Source: a virus
Reading direction: 5' to 3' (one strand)
IMG/VR virus record: IMGVR_UViG_3300045136_000478
Coordinates: 1 to 34,281 of that record
Length of the DNA: 34,281 bases
Below the pieces are notes generated by a model that was not told the DNA's origin, made no database searches, and saw nothing but the letters and a program-made list of their open reading frames with translations. Numbering within the stretch: position 1 is the first letter of the stretch; each line of letters begins with the position of its first letter. Below are positions 29,243-34,281 of this stretch, piece by piece. Made by a program: the position numbers and the translations under genes.

Positions 29243-29961
29243 CTACGCCTCCTTCCTAGTCTCGGGGCGGGTTCCCCCGTCTGCCGCTGCGCGGCCACCC
29301 AGACGAGGAGCCGGATGGCCTGTGATCGGTCTCTGTGATCGGATCGCACACGTGCCCATGCCGCGCGGATGTCCGGATCGGCGAGCACGTGCAGCCGGTC
29401 GGTCTCCCCGGAGCCGAGCTCGGCCTTGGTGAGCCCCGCGCGGTAGCAGGCCTCCACATCGGCGAGGCGCTCCCGCACCCAGGATGCCTCGACCTCGACG
29501 AGCGATGTCTCGAGCGCGACGACGTACCTGTCGCGCCGATCGTTGATGGGTGTCCGGTACGCGAGGTGCTTCTGCCCTGAGGCCGCGAGACACAAAGCCC
29601 AGGGGCCCTCGGGCGGGTCGAGCAGCCACTGCCGGATGCGCGGCTTCTCGGCCTTCGATGCCCGCTCGAGACCGTGCTGCGCGCTCGCTCGTAGGCTGAA
29701 CAGGCACCAGCGCAGCTCGCGCTTCCCCGACGCCGAGCGCTCGCCGGTCGAGCCCGCGAGCCACTGGCAGCCCGGGTGCGCGCGGTCGCTCCAGGGCGCC
29801 CCGAGGTCGGCCCAGCCGGCGAAGTTGTCGCTCACCGCGAACGCCACGGTCTCCTCGCATGCGAGCCCCGTCCAGGCGCACGTCCCCGGCCCGCCGAGCT
29901 CGAGCTCGGGCCGATCGTGCGCGACCTGCCAGGCGAGCGTTGCGAGGGTCGCCTCGCTCAT
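29239..29961 (-). CDS. Csf1-like protein (type IV CRISPR effector family)
   Basis: 240 residues from the ATG at 29961. The order of marks resembles Csf1: a Cys site PGTCAWTGLAC (C28, C35), SDNFAGW (44-50, like the xNFTDW motif), a further Cys at C65, then DPPEGPWALCLA and SGQKHLAYRTPIN (116-140, like PPExPF and QHLxWRTPV). A C-terminal helical part (WVRERLADVEACYRAGLTKA) follows. Csf1 is the large subunit of type IV CRISPR complexes. No Csf2, Csf3, Cas6-like gene or repeat array is visible in the window, so any role here must differ or use host partners. The similarity was recognised by eye, so the call is tentative. Confidence 0.5.
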   Translation of the reverse strand: MSEATLATLAWQVAHDRPELELGGPGTCAWTGLACEETVAFAVSDNFAGWADLGAPWSDRAHPGCQWLAGSTGERSASGKRELRWCLFSLRASAQHGLERASKAEKPRIRQWLLDPPEGPWALCLAASGQKHLAYRTPINDRRDRYVVALETSLVEVEASWVRERLADVEACYRAGLTKAELGSGETDRLHVLADPDIRAAWARVRSDHRDRSQAIRLLVWVAAQRQTGEPAPRLGRRRR

Positions 29962-30470
29962 GCCGCCGCTCCGCTCGGCCGACGCTGGGCGCGCCAGCGT
30001 GCTGCGTGTTCGAGCACCTGCTTCTCGATCGCCTCAGCCTGCGGCCGCGCCGCCTGCCATACGTCCAGCATGCGCGTCTGCAGCGCCTGGTCGTCTCGCC
30101 ACTCGCGCAGCATCCCGTGGGGCCCGAACAGCTCGTCGACGACCTCCTCGTCGCTCTCGAAGTGCTTGCCCGCGGCGCGGATCCACCGCTCGGCCCGCAT
30201 CGCTGCCTGCTCCCTACTCGCGCCCGTCTCGACGCTGACTTCGCGCAGCGGTCGCGCGCTGCGCTCGAGCCGCGCTCGGAGCGCCGACCACGCCCAGGTC
30301 ACCTGCCCGGACTCGAGCGCCGAGGCGATCTCGCTGATCGAACGTTCGACTCGCTGCGGGGTGGCGAGGAAGTGCTCGATGATCGCGGCCTCATCCTCGG
30401 CGCGTGGTGTCTGCCCGGCGAATCGCTCGATCGCCAGGGCACGGAGCGCCTGCCAGTGGATCTCGCTCAC
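29958..30470 (-). CDS. Helical replication-module protein
   Basis: 170 residues from GTG 30470 (GTGA overlap). It is all-helical: IHWQALRALAIERFAGQTPR, AIIEHFLATPQRVERSISEI, RAERWIRAAGKHFESDEEVV, MLDVWQAARPQAEAIEKQVL. It lies directly after the iteron-containing replication protein gene and before the Csf1-like gene. A helicase-loader-like role would fit the position, but no ATPase motif is present. Confidence 0.65.
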   Translation of the reverse strand: MSEIHWQALRALAIERFAGQTPRAEDEAAIIEHFLATPQRVERSISEIASALESGQVTWAWSALRARLERSARPLREVSVETGASREQAAMRAERWIRAAGKHFESDEEVVDELFGPHGMLREWRDDQALQTRMLDVWQAARPQAEAIEKQVLEHAARWRAQRRPSGAAA

Positions 30471-31051
30471 GGTGCACCTCCTCTCGCTGCCAGAGCCGCC
30501 AGCTCGGCTCGGGGATCGATCCGCGACGGCTCACCCGCACCCGCACCCGCCCCGGCGTCCTGTAGTTCCGGTTCGGGTAACGGTGCGGGTGAAGGAGTAG
30601 TACTAGGGGACGGGACGGGAACGCGCGCGCGCGCCCGCGCGCGAGGAGACGGTCTCGTAGACGGTGGTGTAGACACCTCTGTAGACGCTTCTGTAGACGG
30701 TGGTGTAGACGGTGGTGTAGACACCTCTGTAGACGGTGCTGTAGACGATCGCTGTCGCCACCTCCGTTGCCTCTCGGCCTTCGTGGGATCGGTCGGGTTG
30801 TACTCGCGCCAGTCGTGCACAACCCACTCGTCACCGCTACGGTCGACGAGCCCGAGCTGTTCGCAGCGTTCGAGGAATCGGCGTGTCACTCCCGGCACCT
30901 CGGTGCGCACGCCGGCGACATCGATCACTCCATCCGTCCTGTGCCGTGCGCAGTAGCACAGGAGCCGCACCCAGGCGCGGAACTCGCGATCGCTCAGGCG
31001 TGCGATCTTCGGGTGGCTCGCGAACGCGTCGTCGATCCGAAGCCAGGCCAC
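30467..31051 (-). CDS. Replication initiator-like protein (phage replisome organizer N-terminal type)
   Basis: 194 residues from GTG 31051, which shares a base with the upstream TAG. Residues 1-95 are a winged-helix pattern typical of phage replication organizers: AWLRIDDAFASHPKIARL, EFRAWVRLLCYCARHRTDGV, FLERCEQLGLVDRSG, EWVVHDWREYNP. Residues 110-160 are a low-complexity (S-T-x-x)n tract encoded by 12-bp iterons, followed by an R-A repeat and a proline-rich tail. As with lambda O, the origin may lie inside the gene, in the linker between the DNA-binding and loading regions. Confidence 0.75.
   Translation of the reverse strand: MAWLRIDDAFASHPKIARLSDREFRAWVRLLCYCARHRTDGVIDVAGVRTEVPGVTRRFLERCEQLGLVDRSGDEWVVHDWREYNPTDPTKAERQRRWRQRSSTAPSTEVSTPPSTPPSTEASTEVSTPPSTRPSPRARARARVPVPSPSTTPSPAPLPEPELQDAGAGAGAGEPSRIDPRAELAALAARGGAP
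30622..30643. repeat. Alternating CG tract
   Basis: 22 bases of almost unbroken alternating C and G, with one CC break. It codes for the RARARAR run of the replication protein. Such tracts can adopt the Z form under supercoiling. It lies just 14 bp from the iteron array. Confidence 0.7.
30657..30752. repeat. Eight 12-bp iterons
   Basis: GTAGAC starts at 30657, 30669, 30681, 30693, 30705, 30717, 30729 and 30741, exactly 12 bp apart. The six-base fillers are mostly GGTGGT and ACCTCT, so part of the array also has 24-bp periodicity. In the coding frame they give (S-T-P/E-x)n. Perfect phasing in a replication gene suggests an origin iteron array; codon-level slippage of a disordered linker is the alternative. 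Confidence 0.85.
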
Positions 31052-31383
31052 TACGCCGCCTGCTCCCATGGTCGTCTGAGGTCGGCCTCGATCAGCCCCG
31101 CGAACCAGTCGGCGTCCGTCCATACCCCTACATCCGCCCCAGCGCTGCGAAGCTCAGTGAGCCAGGCCGCCTGTTCGGCGGTCAGGGTGTTGCCGCGTAC
31201 CTTGAGCTCGCGGAAGAGGACCTGTCCGCGCCCGCAGAGCACGAGGTCGGGGAAGCCCGTGCCATCGGCCTGCACGGGCGTGCGCCAACCACGGCCCGTG
31301 AGCGCTGGCCGGAAGTGCGCGACCCGGTAGCCGAGGAGACGAGCGACGTCGATGACACCGCGCTGCAGCTCGCGCTCGGTCAC
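31051..31383 (-). CDS. VRR-NUC nuclease
   Basis: 110 residues from GTG 31383 (GTGA overlap). The compact VRR-NUC fold is complete: TERELQRGVIDVARLLGYRV with Glu 5, then GTGFPDLVLC (D46), FRELKV (E59, K61), and the helix TLTAEQAAWLTELRSAGADV with a final VGVWTDADW strand. Stand-alone VRR-NUC proteins of phages cut branched DNA, including Holliday junctions. It lies in the replication and recombination block, just upstream of the initiator-like gene. Confidence 0.9.
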   Translation of the reverse strand: MTERELQRGVIDVARLLGYRVAHFRPALTGRGWRTPVQADGTGFPDLVLCGRGQVLFRELKVRGNTLTAEQAAWLTELRSAGADVGVWTDADWFAGLIEADLRRPWEQAA

Positions 31384-31949
31384 GGCCGCCACGCCTCCCA
31401 CCTTCCCGCACCCACATCATCTCCCGCGTACAGGCTGCGCGGGCCTCGGTGGTAGGCGTACCACTCGGGCTGCGCGCCGCCGTAGGCCTGGAAGGTGACG
31501 CCGACGTACCGGAAGCCCTTTTCGCGCGCGTGCCGCACGCAGTCGGCCTGGCGCTGCTCCAGCTCGCTCGGATCCCAGCGGTTGTCCTGCGGGAAGATCT
31601 GCAAGAGCACCGGCAGGTGCGTGAGCGGGCGGTAATCGACATCGTTGTACAGCCAGGCGACGGTCGAGATCGCGACGTCCGCGATCTCGTACTGCGCCAC
31701 CCTCGATGCGACCAAACTCGGCGGGAGGTCGGCCTTGAACTCGTCCTCGATGTTGAGGATGCAGCGACGACTGCCGAGCGACTCGGCGAGCGCGAGCAGA
31801 CGGTGCAGGCCCGCCTCGTCCCAGGCGCGCGCCCACGGCATGACGGCGACGCCGAGAGCCGGGGCGCGATCGATCACCGTGCGCCAGTGATGCCAGTCGT
31901 AGCCGTCACCGACGTTGAGCGCGAGCCACCGCATCCCGGCAGCGGCCAT
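31380..31949 (-). CDS. TIM-barrel-like protein of unknown substrate
   Basis: 189 residues from ATG 31949. The frame stays open upstream to a CTG at 32012, whose CTGA overlap with the previous stop copies the local junction style, and the added part (GAFLRHPQGGVEDVAEM) looks like true protein. The core has repeated strand-helix pairs (MRWLALNVGDGYDWHHW, ALGVAVMPWARAWDEAGL, CILNIEDEFKADLPP, VAISTVAWLYNDVDY, VLLQIFPQDNRWDP, KGFRYVGVTFQAYGGAQPEW) as in glycosidase-like TIM barrels. I recall similar proteins in actinobacterial phages and prophages. The acid pair in NIEDE could be catalytic. Its place in the replication block is odd for a wall or sugar enzyme. Confidence 0.65.
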   Translation of the reverse strand: MAAAGMRWLALNVGDGYDWHHWRTVIDRAPALGVAVMPWARAWDEAGLHRLLALAESLGSRRCILNIEDEFKADLPPSLVASRVAQYEIADVAISTVAWLYNDVDYRPLTHLPVLLQIFPQDNRWDPSELEQRQADCVRHAREKGFRYVGVTFQAYGGAQPEWYAYHRGPRSLYAGDDVGAGRWEAWRP

Positions 31950-32008
31950 CTCGGCGACGTCCTCGACGCCACCCTGCGGGTGGCGCAGGAACGCGCCGCT
32001 CTCACGGG

Positions 32009-32212
32009 TCAGAAAGGGCGGGATCGCAGCACCTCCTCGATCTCGGCGATCCTGCGCTCGTGCTCGTTGACGCGGCCGGTGAGCGCCTTGAGCGTCGCCG
32101 CTCGGCGCTTCCAGGCGGTGATCGGCTTGCCTGCCTGGGTCTGCGGGTGGAACTCCTCCTCCCGCATCGCGGCGGCGTCGATGCCGTCGGGCTGGATAGG
32201 CGTAGCTGTCAT
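32009..32212 (-). CDS. Short coiled-coil protein
   Basis: 67 residues from ATG 32212 (ATGA overlap). The second half is a heptad-rich helix (LKALTGRVNEHERRIAEIEE). No other features. It may be a small tail or regulatory adaptor; no family recognised. Confidence 0.65.
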   Translation of the reverse strand: MTATPIQPDGIDAAAMREEEFHPQTQAGKPITAWKRRAATLKALTGRVNEHERRIAEIEEVLRSRPF

Positions 32213-32685
32213 GGTGCGATCGTCACGGTCACGCTCGTCTCGTCTACGCTGACGACGTCGAGCTGCGGCGCTGGTAGAGGCGTGCGGCAGACGTTCGGCG
32301 ACTCATTTGGCGCGATCGTGAACGTCGGGCCCCCGGCCTCGGCGTACGCCTGGAGCACGTCGCGGATCGCAGCCCCCATCCACGACCGCACTTGAGCGGT
32401 CGTGCCTGTCTGCGCCATCTCACGCAGGCGCTGCCACTCGCCCGGATTCGCGGCGCGCCATTTGCAGAACTGAGCCGCGCCTTGCAGGTTGTGGAGCGCT
32501 GCGTAGCGGATCAGACCCGCTGCGCCGCACTCCCGCGGCGTGTAGAGTGCCTCCCATTCGCCGCAGCGAGTGAGCGCCGGTGGCGTCGCATCGCCCTCAT
32601 CGCCCAGCATCCCGACAGTACCGACACCCGCAGCGAGGGCAGCCGTCGCAGCCACGAGCGCTGCCACTGCTCGTAGCGGTCTCAC
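32209..32685 (-). CDS. Secreted or membrane-anchored protein
   Basis: 158 residues from GTG 32685, overlapping the upstream TGA, with GGGGAGG upstream. Residues 1-25 are a signal peptide or anchor (RPLRAVAALVAATAALAAGV). The mature part has four cysteines (two in RCGEWEALYTPRECG, one in FCKW, one in VCRTP), which could form disulfides outside the cell. It ends in beta strands (LDVVSVDETSVTVTI). It may be a lysogenic-conversion or exclusion protein; no family recognised. The frame above 32685 is a shadow. Confidence 0.65.
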   Translation of the reverse strand: MRPLRAVAALVAATAALAAGVGTVGMLGDEGDATPPALTRCGEWEALYTPRECGAAGLIRYAALHNLQGAAQFCKWRAANPGEWQRLREMAQTGTTAQVRSWMGAAIRDVLQAYAEAGGPTFTIAPNESPNVCRTPLPAPQLDVVSVDETSVTVTIAP

Positions 32686-32885
32686 ATCTCCACCTCCCCG
32701 TGTGTCGTCGCGCCCTGCGTGCGGCGATGCCGCGCGGGACGCGTCAGGTCGCGATCGTAGACTCCGTGTACCGCGCGGGCGAGCATCAGCGTGAGTCCCT
32801 CGTAGCTCTCCTCGAGCGAGCGCCCGGTGACTCTCTCCACGCGATCTCGTACGTCGGCCGGGACCGTCGGCCACGGCACGACCAC
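32682..32885 (-). CDS. Small protein after the LuxR-type gene; overlap problem
   Basis: 67 residues if it starts at GTG 32885. It reads well (VPWPTVPADVRDRVERVTGR, EESYEGLTLMLARAVHGVYD) and ends in an overlap with the signal-peptide gene. It overlaps the last 100 nt of the LuxR-type frame, whose own last 30 residues look like a shadow. Either the two genes truly overlap, or a single-base error or frameshift has split one gene in two. Confidence 0.5.
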   Translation of the reverse strand: MVVPWPTVPADVRDRVERVTGRSLEESYEGLTLMLARAVHGVYDRDLTRPARHRRTQGATTHGEVEM

Positions 32886-33091
32886 CCGCCCGGAGAGGGC
32901 ATCAGCAGCCCCTCGCAGGCTGCGATCCACACCGCGTGGGCGCGCGTGCGAGCCCCGAGACGATGCAGGATCAGTCGGACGCGCGACTTGACTCCCTCCT
33001 CCGAGAGCACCAGCCGCTCTGCGATCTCGGCGTTCGACATCCCGTCCGCCATCAGCCGGAGGGTGTCGAGCTGAGCTGGCGTCAGCTTCAA
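32786..33091 (-). CDS. LuxR-type helix-turn-helix regulator
   Basis: 101 residues from TTG 33091. Residues 2-60 are a full GerE/LuxR DNA-binding domain: LTPAQLDTLRLMADGMSNAE, IAERLVLSEEGVKSRVRLIL, then HRLGARTRAHAVWIA. There is no receiver or ligand domain, so it is a stand-alone DNA-binding protein. The C-terminal 40 residues do not look like natural sequence and overlap the next gene. An AT-rich palindrome lies on the start codon, suggesting self-control. Confidence 0.75.
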   Translation of the reverse strand: MKLTPAQLDTLRLMADGMSNAEIAERLVLSEEGVKSRVRLILHRLGARTRAHAVWIAACEGLLMPSPGGWSCRGRRSRPTYEIAWRESPGARSRRATRDSR

Positions 33092-33108
33092 CTATCACCA
33101 CCATAGTT
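33090..33108. promoter_or_regulatory. AT-rich palindrome at the LuxR-type start
   Basis: AACTAT (33090-33095), 7-nt spacer, ATAGTT (33103-33108). In a very GC-rich genome this AT-rich dyad stands out; it spans the start of the LuxR-type gene. It may be an operator. Confidence 0.45.
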
Positions 33109-33355
33109 CCTCATCTGCGGCCGCTGCGTCTCGCTCATCGGCCTCGTCCTCCCGGGCCAGAACGCCGAGTAGCGCCTCGTGCAGGCTCGACGCCGAAAGC
33201 CACCGCTGGTCAGAGAGGCCCTCCTCACCGTAGTCGCGCCTCCACGTGACCTCGATCGTGCCGTCACCGTACGTGACGATCTCGATGCCCAGGCCGCCAA
33301 GCCGCTGATGCACTCGGCGCAGCAGCTCATCCGTGGTCTGATGCGTCTCCGTCAC
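33095..33355 (-). CDS. Hypothetical acidic protein, 86 residues
   Basis: GTG 33355 overlaps the upstream TGA. It has an N-terminal helix (TDELLRRVHQRLGGLG), two strands (IEIVTYGDGTIEVTWRRD) and an acidic helix (ASSLHEALLGVLAREDEADE). No family recognised. Its final bases form part of the AT-rich palindrome. Confidence 0.65.
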   Translation of the reverse strand: MTETHQTTDELLRRVHQRLGGLGIEIVTYGDGTIEVTWRRDYGEEGLSDQRWLSASSLHEALLGVLAREDEADERDAAAADEELWW

Positions 33356-34050
33356 GACCGCCTCCCATAGGCGTAGTCGAGGATGATCTCGCCCTGCCTG
33401 ATGTAGACGTCGTCGGCGACGTCTTCTGCGTTAGCGGCTGCGTTGGCAGCGGTGTAGGCGACATAGGCAGGGGGTGAAGTGGAGGCGGCAGTGTGGGCGC
33501 TGTAGGCGGAGTCTCTGGTGCGGCTGTAGGCGGCATAGGCGATGGCGTAGGCGACTATGTCTAAGAGCTCGGCGACTATGTCTAAGAGCTCGCATGCGTC
33601 GGAGTAGGCGGCGTAGGCGGCGTAGGCTGCGGCGTCAGCGATCTTCTCGTCGATCTCGCCCCGTGCAAGCTGCCTGGCAGCCTCGATCGCCCGTCGTGGC
33701 CGGTCGTCGTCCGGGAACCGCTCCTCCCAGAGATGGAGCACCTCCTCGGCGAAGTCCGCCGCAGCCAGTCGCGCCGTTCGCTCATTCCACCCGCGCAAGT
33801 GCTCGACGATCCGCGCTCGCCTAGCGATGATCTTGTCCCCCGCGTCGAGCACGTCGCCGTCATACTCGGCGACGTAGAGGTCGCGGTCGATCCATCGCGA
33901 GAGGTGCTCGACGCGGCAGAGGTGGATCCCGTTCTGACACGGGAAGAGCGGCCCCCTGGCTGTTCGCCATTGCCCGAGGCGATAGCGCACGCCGTGGACG
34001 TAGATGGCGTCGCGACCGTTGAGCCACTTGTAGGCGGTCGCGGTGTTCAC
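33352..34050 (-). CDS. DUF7666-like protein with Ala/Tyr repeat region
   Basis: 232 residues from GTG 34050 (GTGA overlap). Residues 1-105 follow the DUF7666 pattern: AYKWLNGRDAIYVHGVRYRL, GPLFPCQNGIHLCRVEHLSR, YVAEYDGDVLDAGDKIIARR, then WNERTARLAAADFAEEVL. Residues 140-215 are an alternating Ala/Tyr repeat tract (AAYAAYAAY-like, with ELLDIVA twice). Such proteins are common in actinophages and may be helical-repeat adaptors; the biochemical role is unknown. Confidence 0.7.
   Translation of the reverse strand: MNTATAYKWLNGRDAIYVHGVRYRLGQWRTARGPLFPCQNGIHLCRVEHLSRWIDRDLYVAEYDGDVLDAGDKIIARRARIVEHLRGWNERTARLAAADFAEEVLHLWEERFPDDDRPRRAIEAARQLARGEIDEKIADAAAYAAYAAYSDACELLDIVAELLDIVAYAIAYAAYSRTRDSAYSAHTAASTSPPAYVAYTAANAAANAEDVADDVYIRQGEIILDYAYGRRS
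33551..33592. repeat. Perfect 21-bp tandem duplication
   Basis: Bases 33551-33571 and 33572-33592 are identical. The duplication codes for ELLDIVA twice in the DUF7666-like protein, and its lower GC content differs from the surroundings. Confidence 0.85.
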
Positions 34051-34281
34051 GCCTCGACCTCCTGCTCACCGAGAGCACGGCGGGCCGCGTACAGCGTCCT
34101 CGCCCTCACCAGGCCGGACTGTTGGGCATACGAGGACTCGTCCCTGATGTCCTCGTCGTTCCAGCCAGAGGAGACTTCGTCGTACAGACGCCGAAGAGCA
34201 TCCCCAAGCTGTCGGACGCGCTTCTCGCACTCGGCCAACTGCCTGTTGGCGTAGTCGAGGTGCGCACCGAGATACTGTCCG
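34047..34281 (-). CDS. Coiled-coil protein, 3' part; joins the gene at 1-527
   Basis: This is the C-terminal part of the 189-residue coiled-coil protein whose ATG is at 527 in this window. The visible tail reads AECEKRVRQLGDALRRLYDE and ends GEQEVEA before the TGA at 34047. The TTG at 34238 is internal, not a start. In this copy residue Val replaces Ile of the left copy (position 34217 against 128). Confidence 0.8.
   Translation of the reverse strand, partial: GQYLGAHLDYANRQLAECEKRVRQLGDALRRLYDEVSSGWNDEDIRDESSYAQQSGLVRARTLYAARRALGEQEVEA
34090..34281. repeat. Right copy of 192-bp terminal overlap
   Basis: Matches 1-192 except at 34217 (C here, T at 128). It shows that the sequence is circular or circularly permuted, with low-level strain variation or a sequencing error at one base. 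Confidence 0.9.

Noticed and set aside
30657-30752. CRISPR array
   Set aside because: The repeats are 12 bp with 6-base fillers and lie in a coding frame; there are no spacers of typical length. The 54-bp and 117-bp arrays are likewise coding repeats.

Overview
The window looks like one complete circular phage genome, read from an arbitrary break point. Bases 1-192 recur at 34090-34281 with one mismatch, and a gene reads across that join, so the unique length is about 34,089 bp. It encodes a tyrosine integrase, a divergently transcribed repressor, an HK97-type head and a long-tail cassette with an approximately 800-residue tape measure. This is a temperate siphovirus-like phage. The very high GC content, many GTG/TTG starts, a secreted Rpf-like transglycosylase and an LmbU-type regulator suggest an actinobacterial host, possibly in the Thermoleophilia. 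The host is inferred; nothing in the sequence names it.

Layout: only two genes, the repressor (5685-6128) and a membrane protein (6259-6711), read rightward. Everything else reads leftward as an almost unbroken array. It starts at a strong promoter at 5644-5672, runs through the break point and ends at 6722. About 26 junctions are 4-nt NTGA stop/start overlaps. In transcription order the blocks are as follows. (1) Early genes 5634 to 2446: Cro/XRE-like protein, small proteins, PD-(D/E)XK nuclease, Gp3-like protein. (2) Integrase, small membrane protein and secreted transglycosylase, 2449 to 565. (3) Replication and regulation, 527/34281 down to about 27000: coiled-coil protein, DUF7666-like protein, LuxR-type HTH, VRR-NUC nuclease, a replication protein with 12-bp iterons, a Csf1-like protein, HTH, sigma-like and LmbU-like proteins. 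(4) Packaging: HNH, small and large terminase. (5) A tRNA-Met, portal, prohead protease and major capsid protein. (6) Head accessory proteins, including a seven-repeat beta-propeller protein and an 18-residue-repeat protein. (7) Connectors, major tail protein, tail chaperones, tape measure and tail tip. (8) Lysis: holin, zinc-peptidase-like lysin and a second membrane protein, ending at 6722.

The most unusual features are these. A start-associated motif, CGATAGGYNNRGGC, occurs eight times, all at leftward gene junctions between 7.4 and 24.6 kb; it resembles the SAS elements of cluster K mycobacteriophages. A lone Csf1-like (type IV CRISPR effector family) gene sits in the replication block without any array. 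A seven-blade propeller has been inserted into a head-region beta-sandwich protein. A 20-copy Gly/Ala/Pro repeat protein lies beside it. Perfectly phased 12-bp iterons next to an alternating CG tract lie inside a replication gene. A dense CGGAGCCC dyad cluster lies in an early gene. All functions are assigned from sequence patterns alone; no database search was run.
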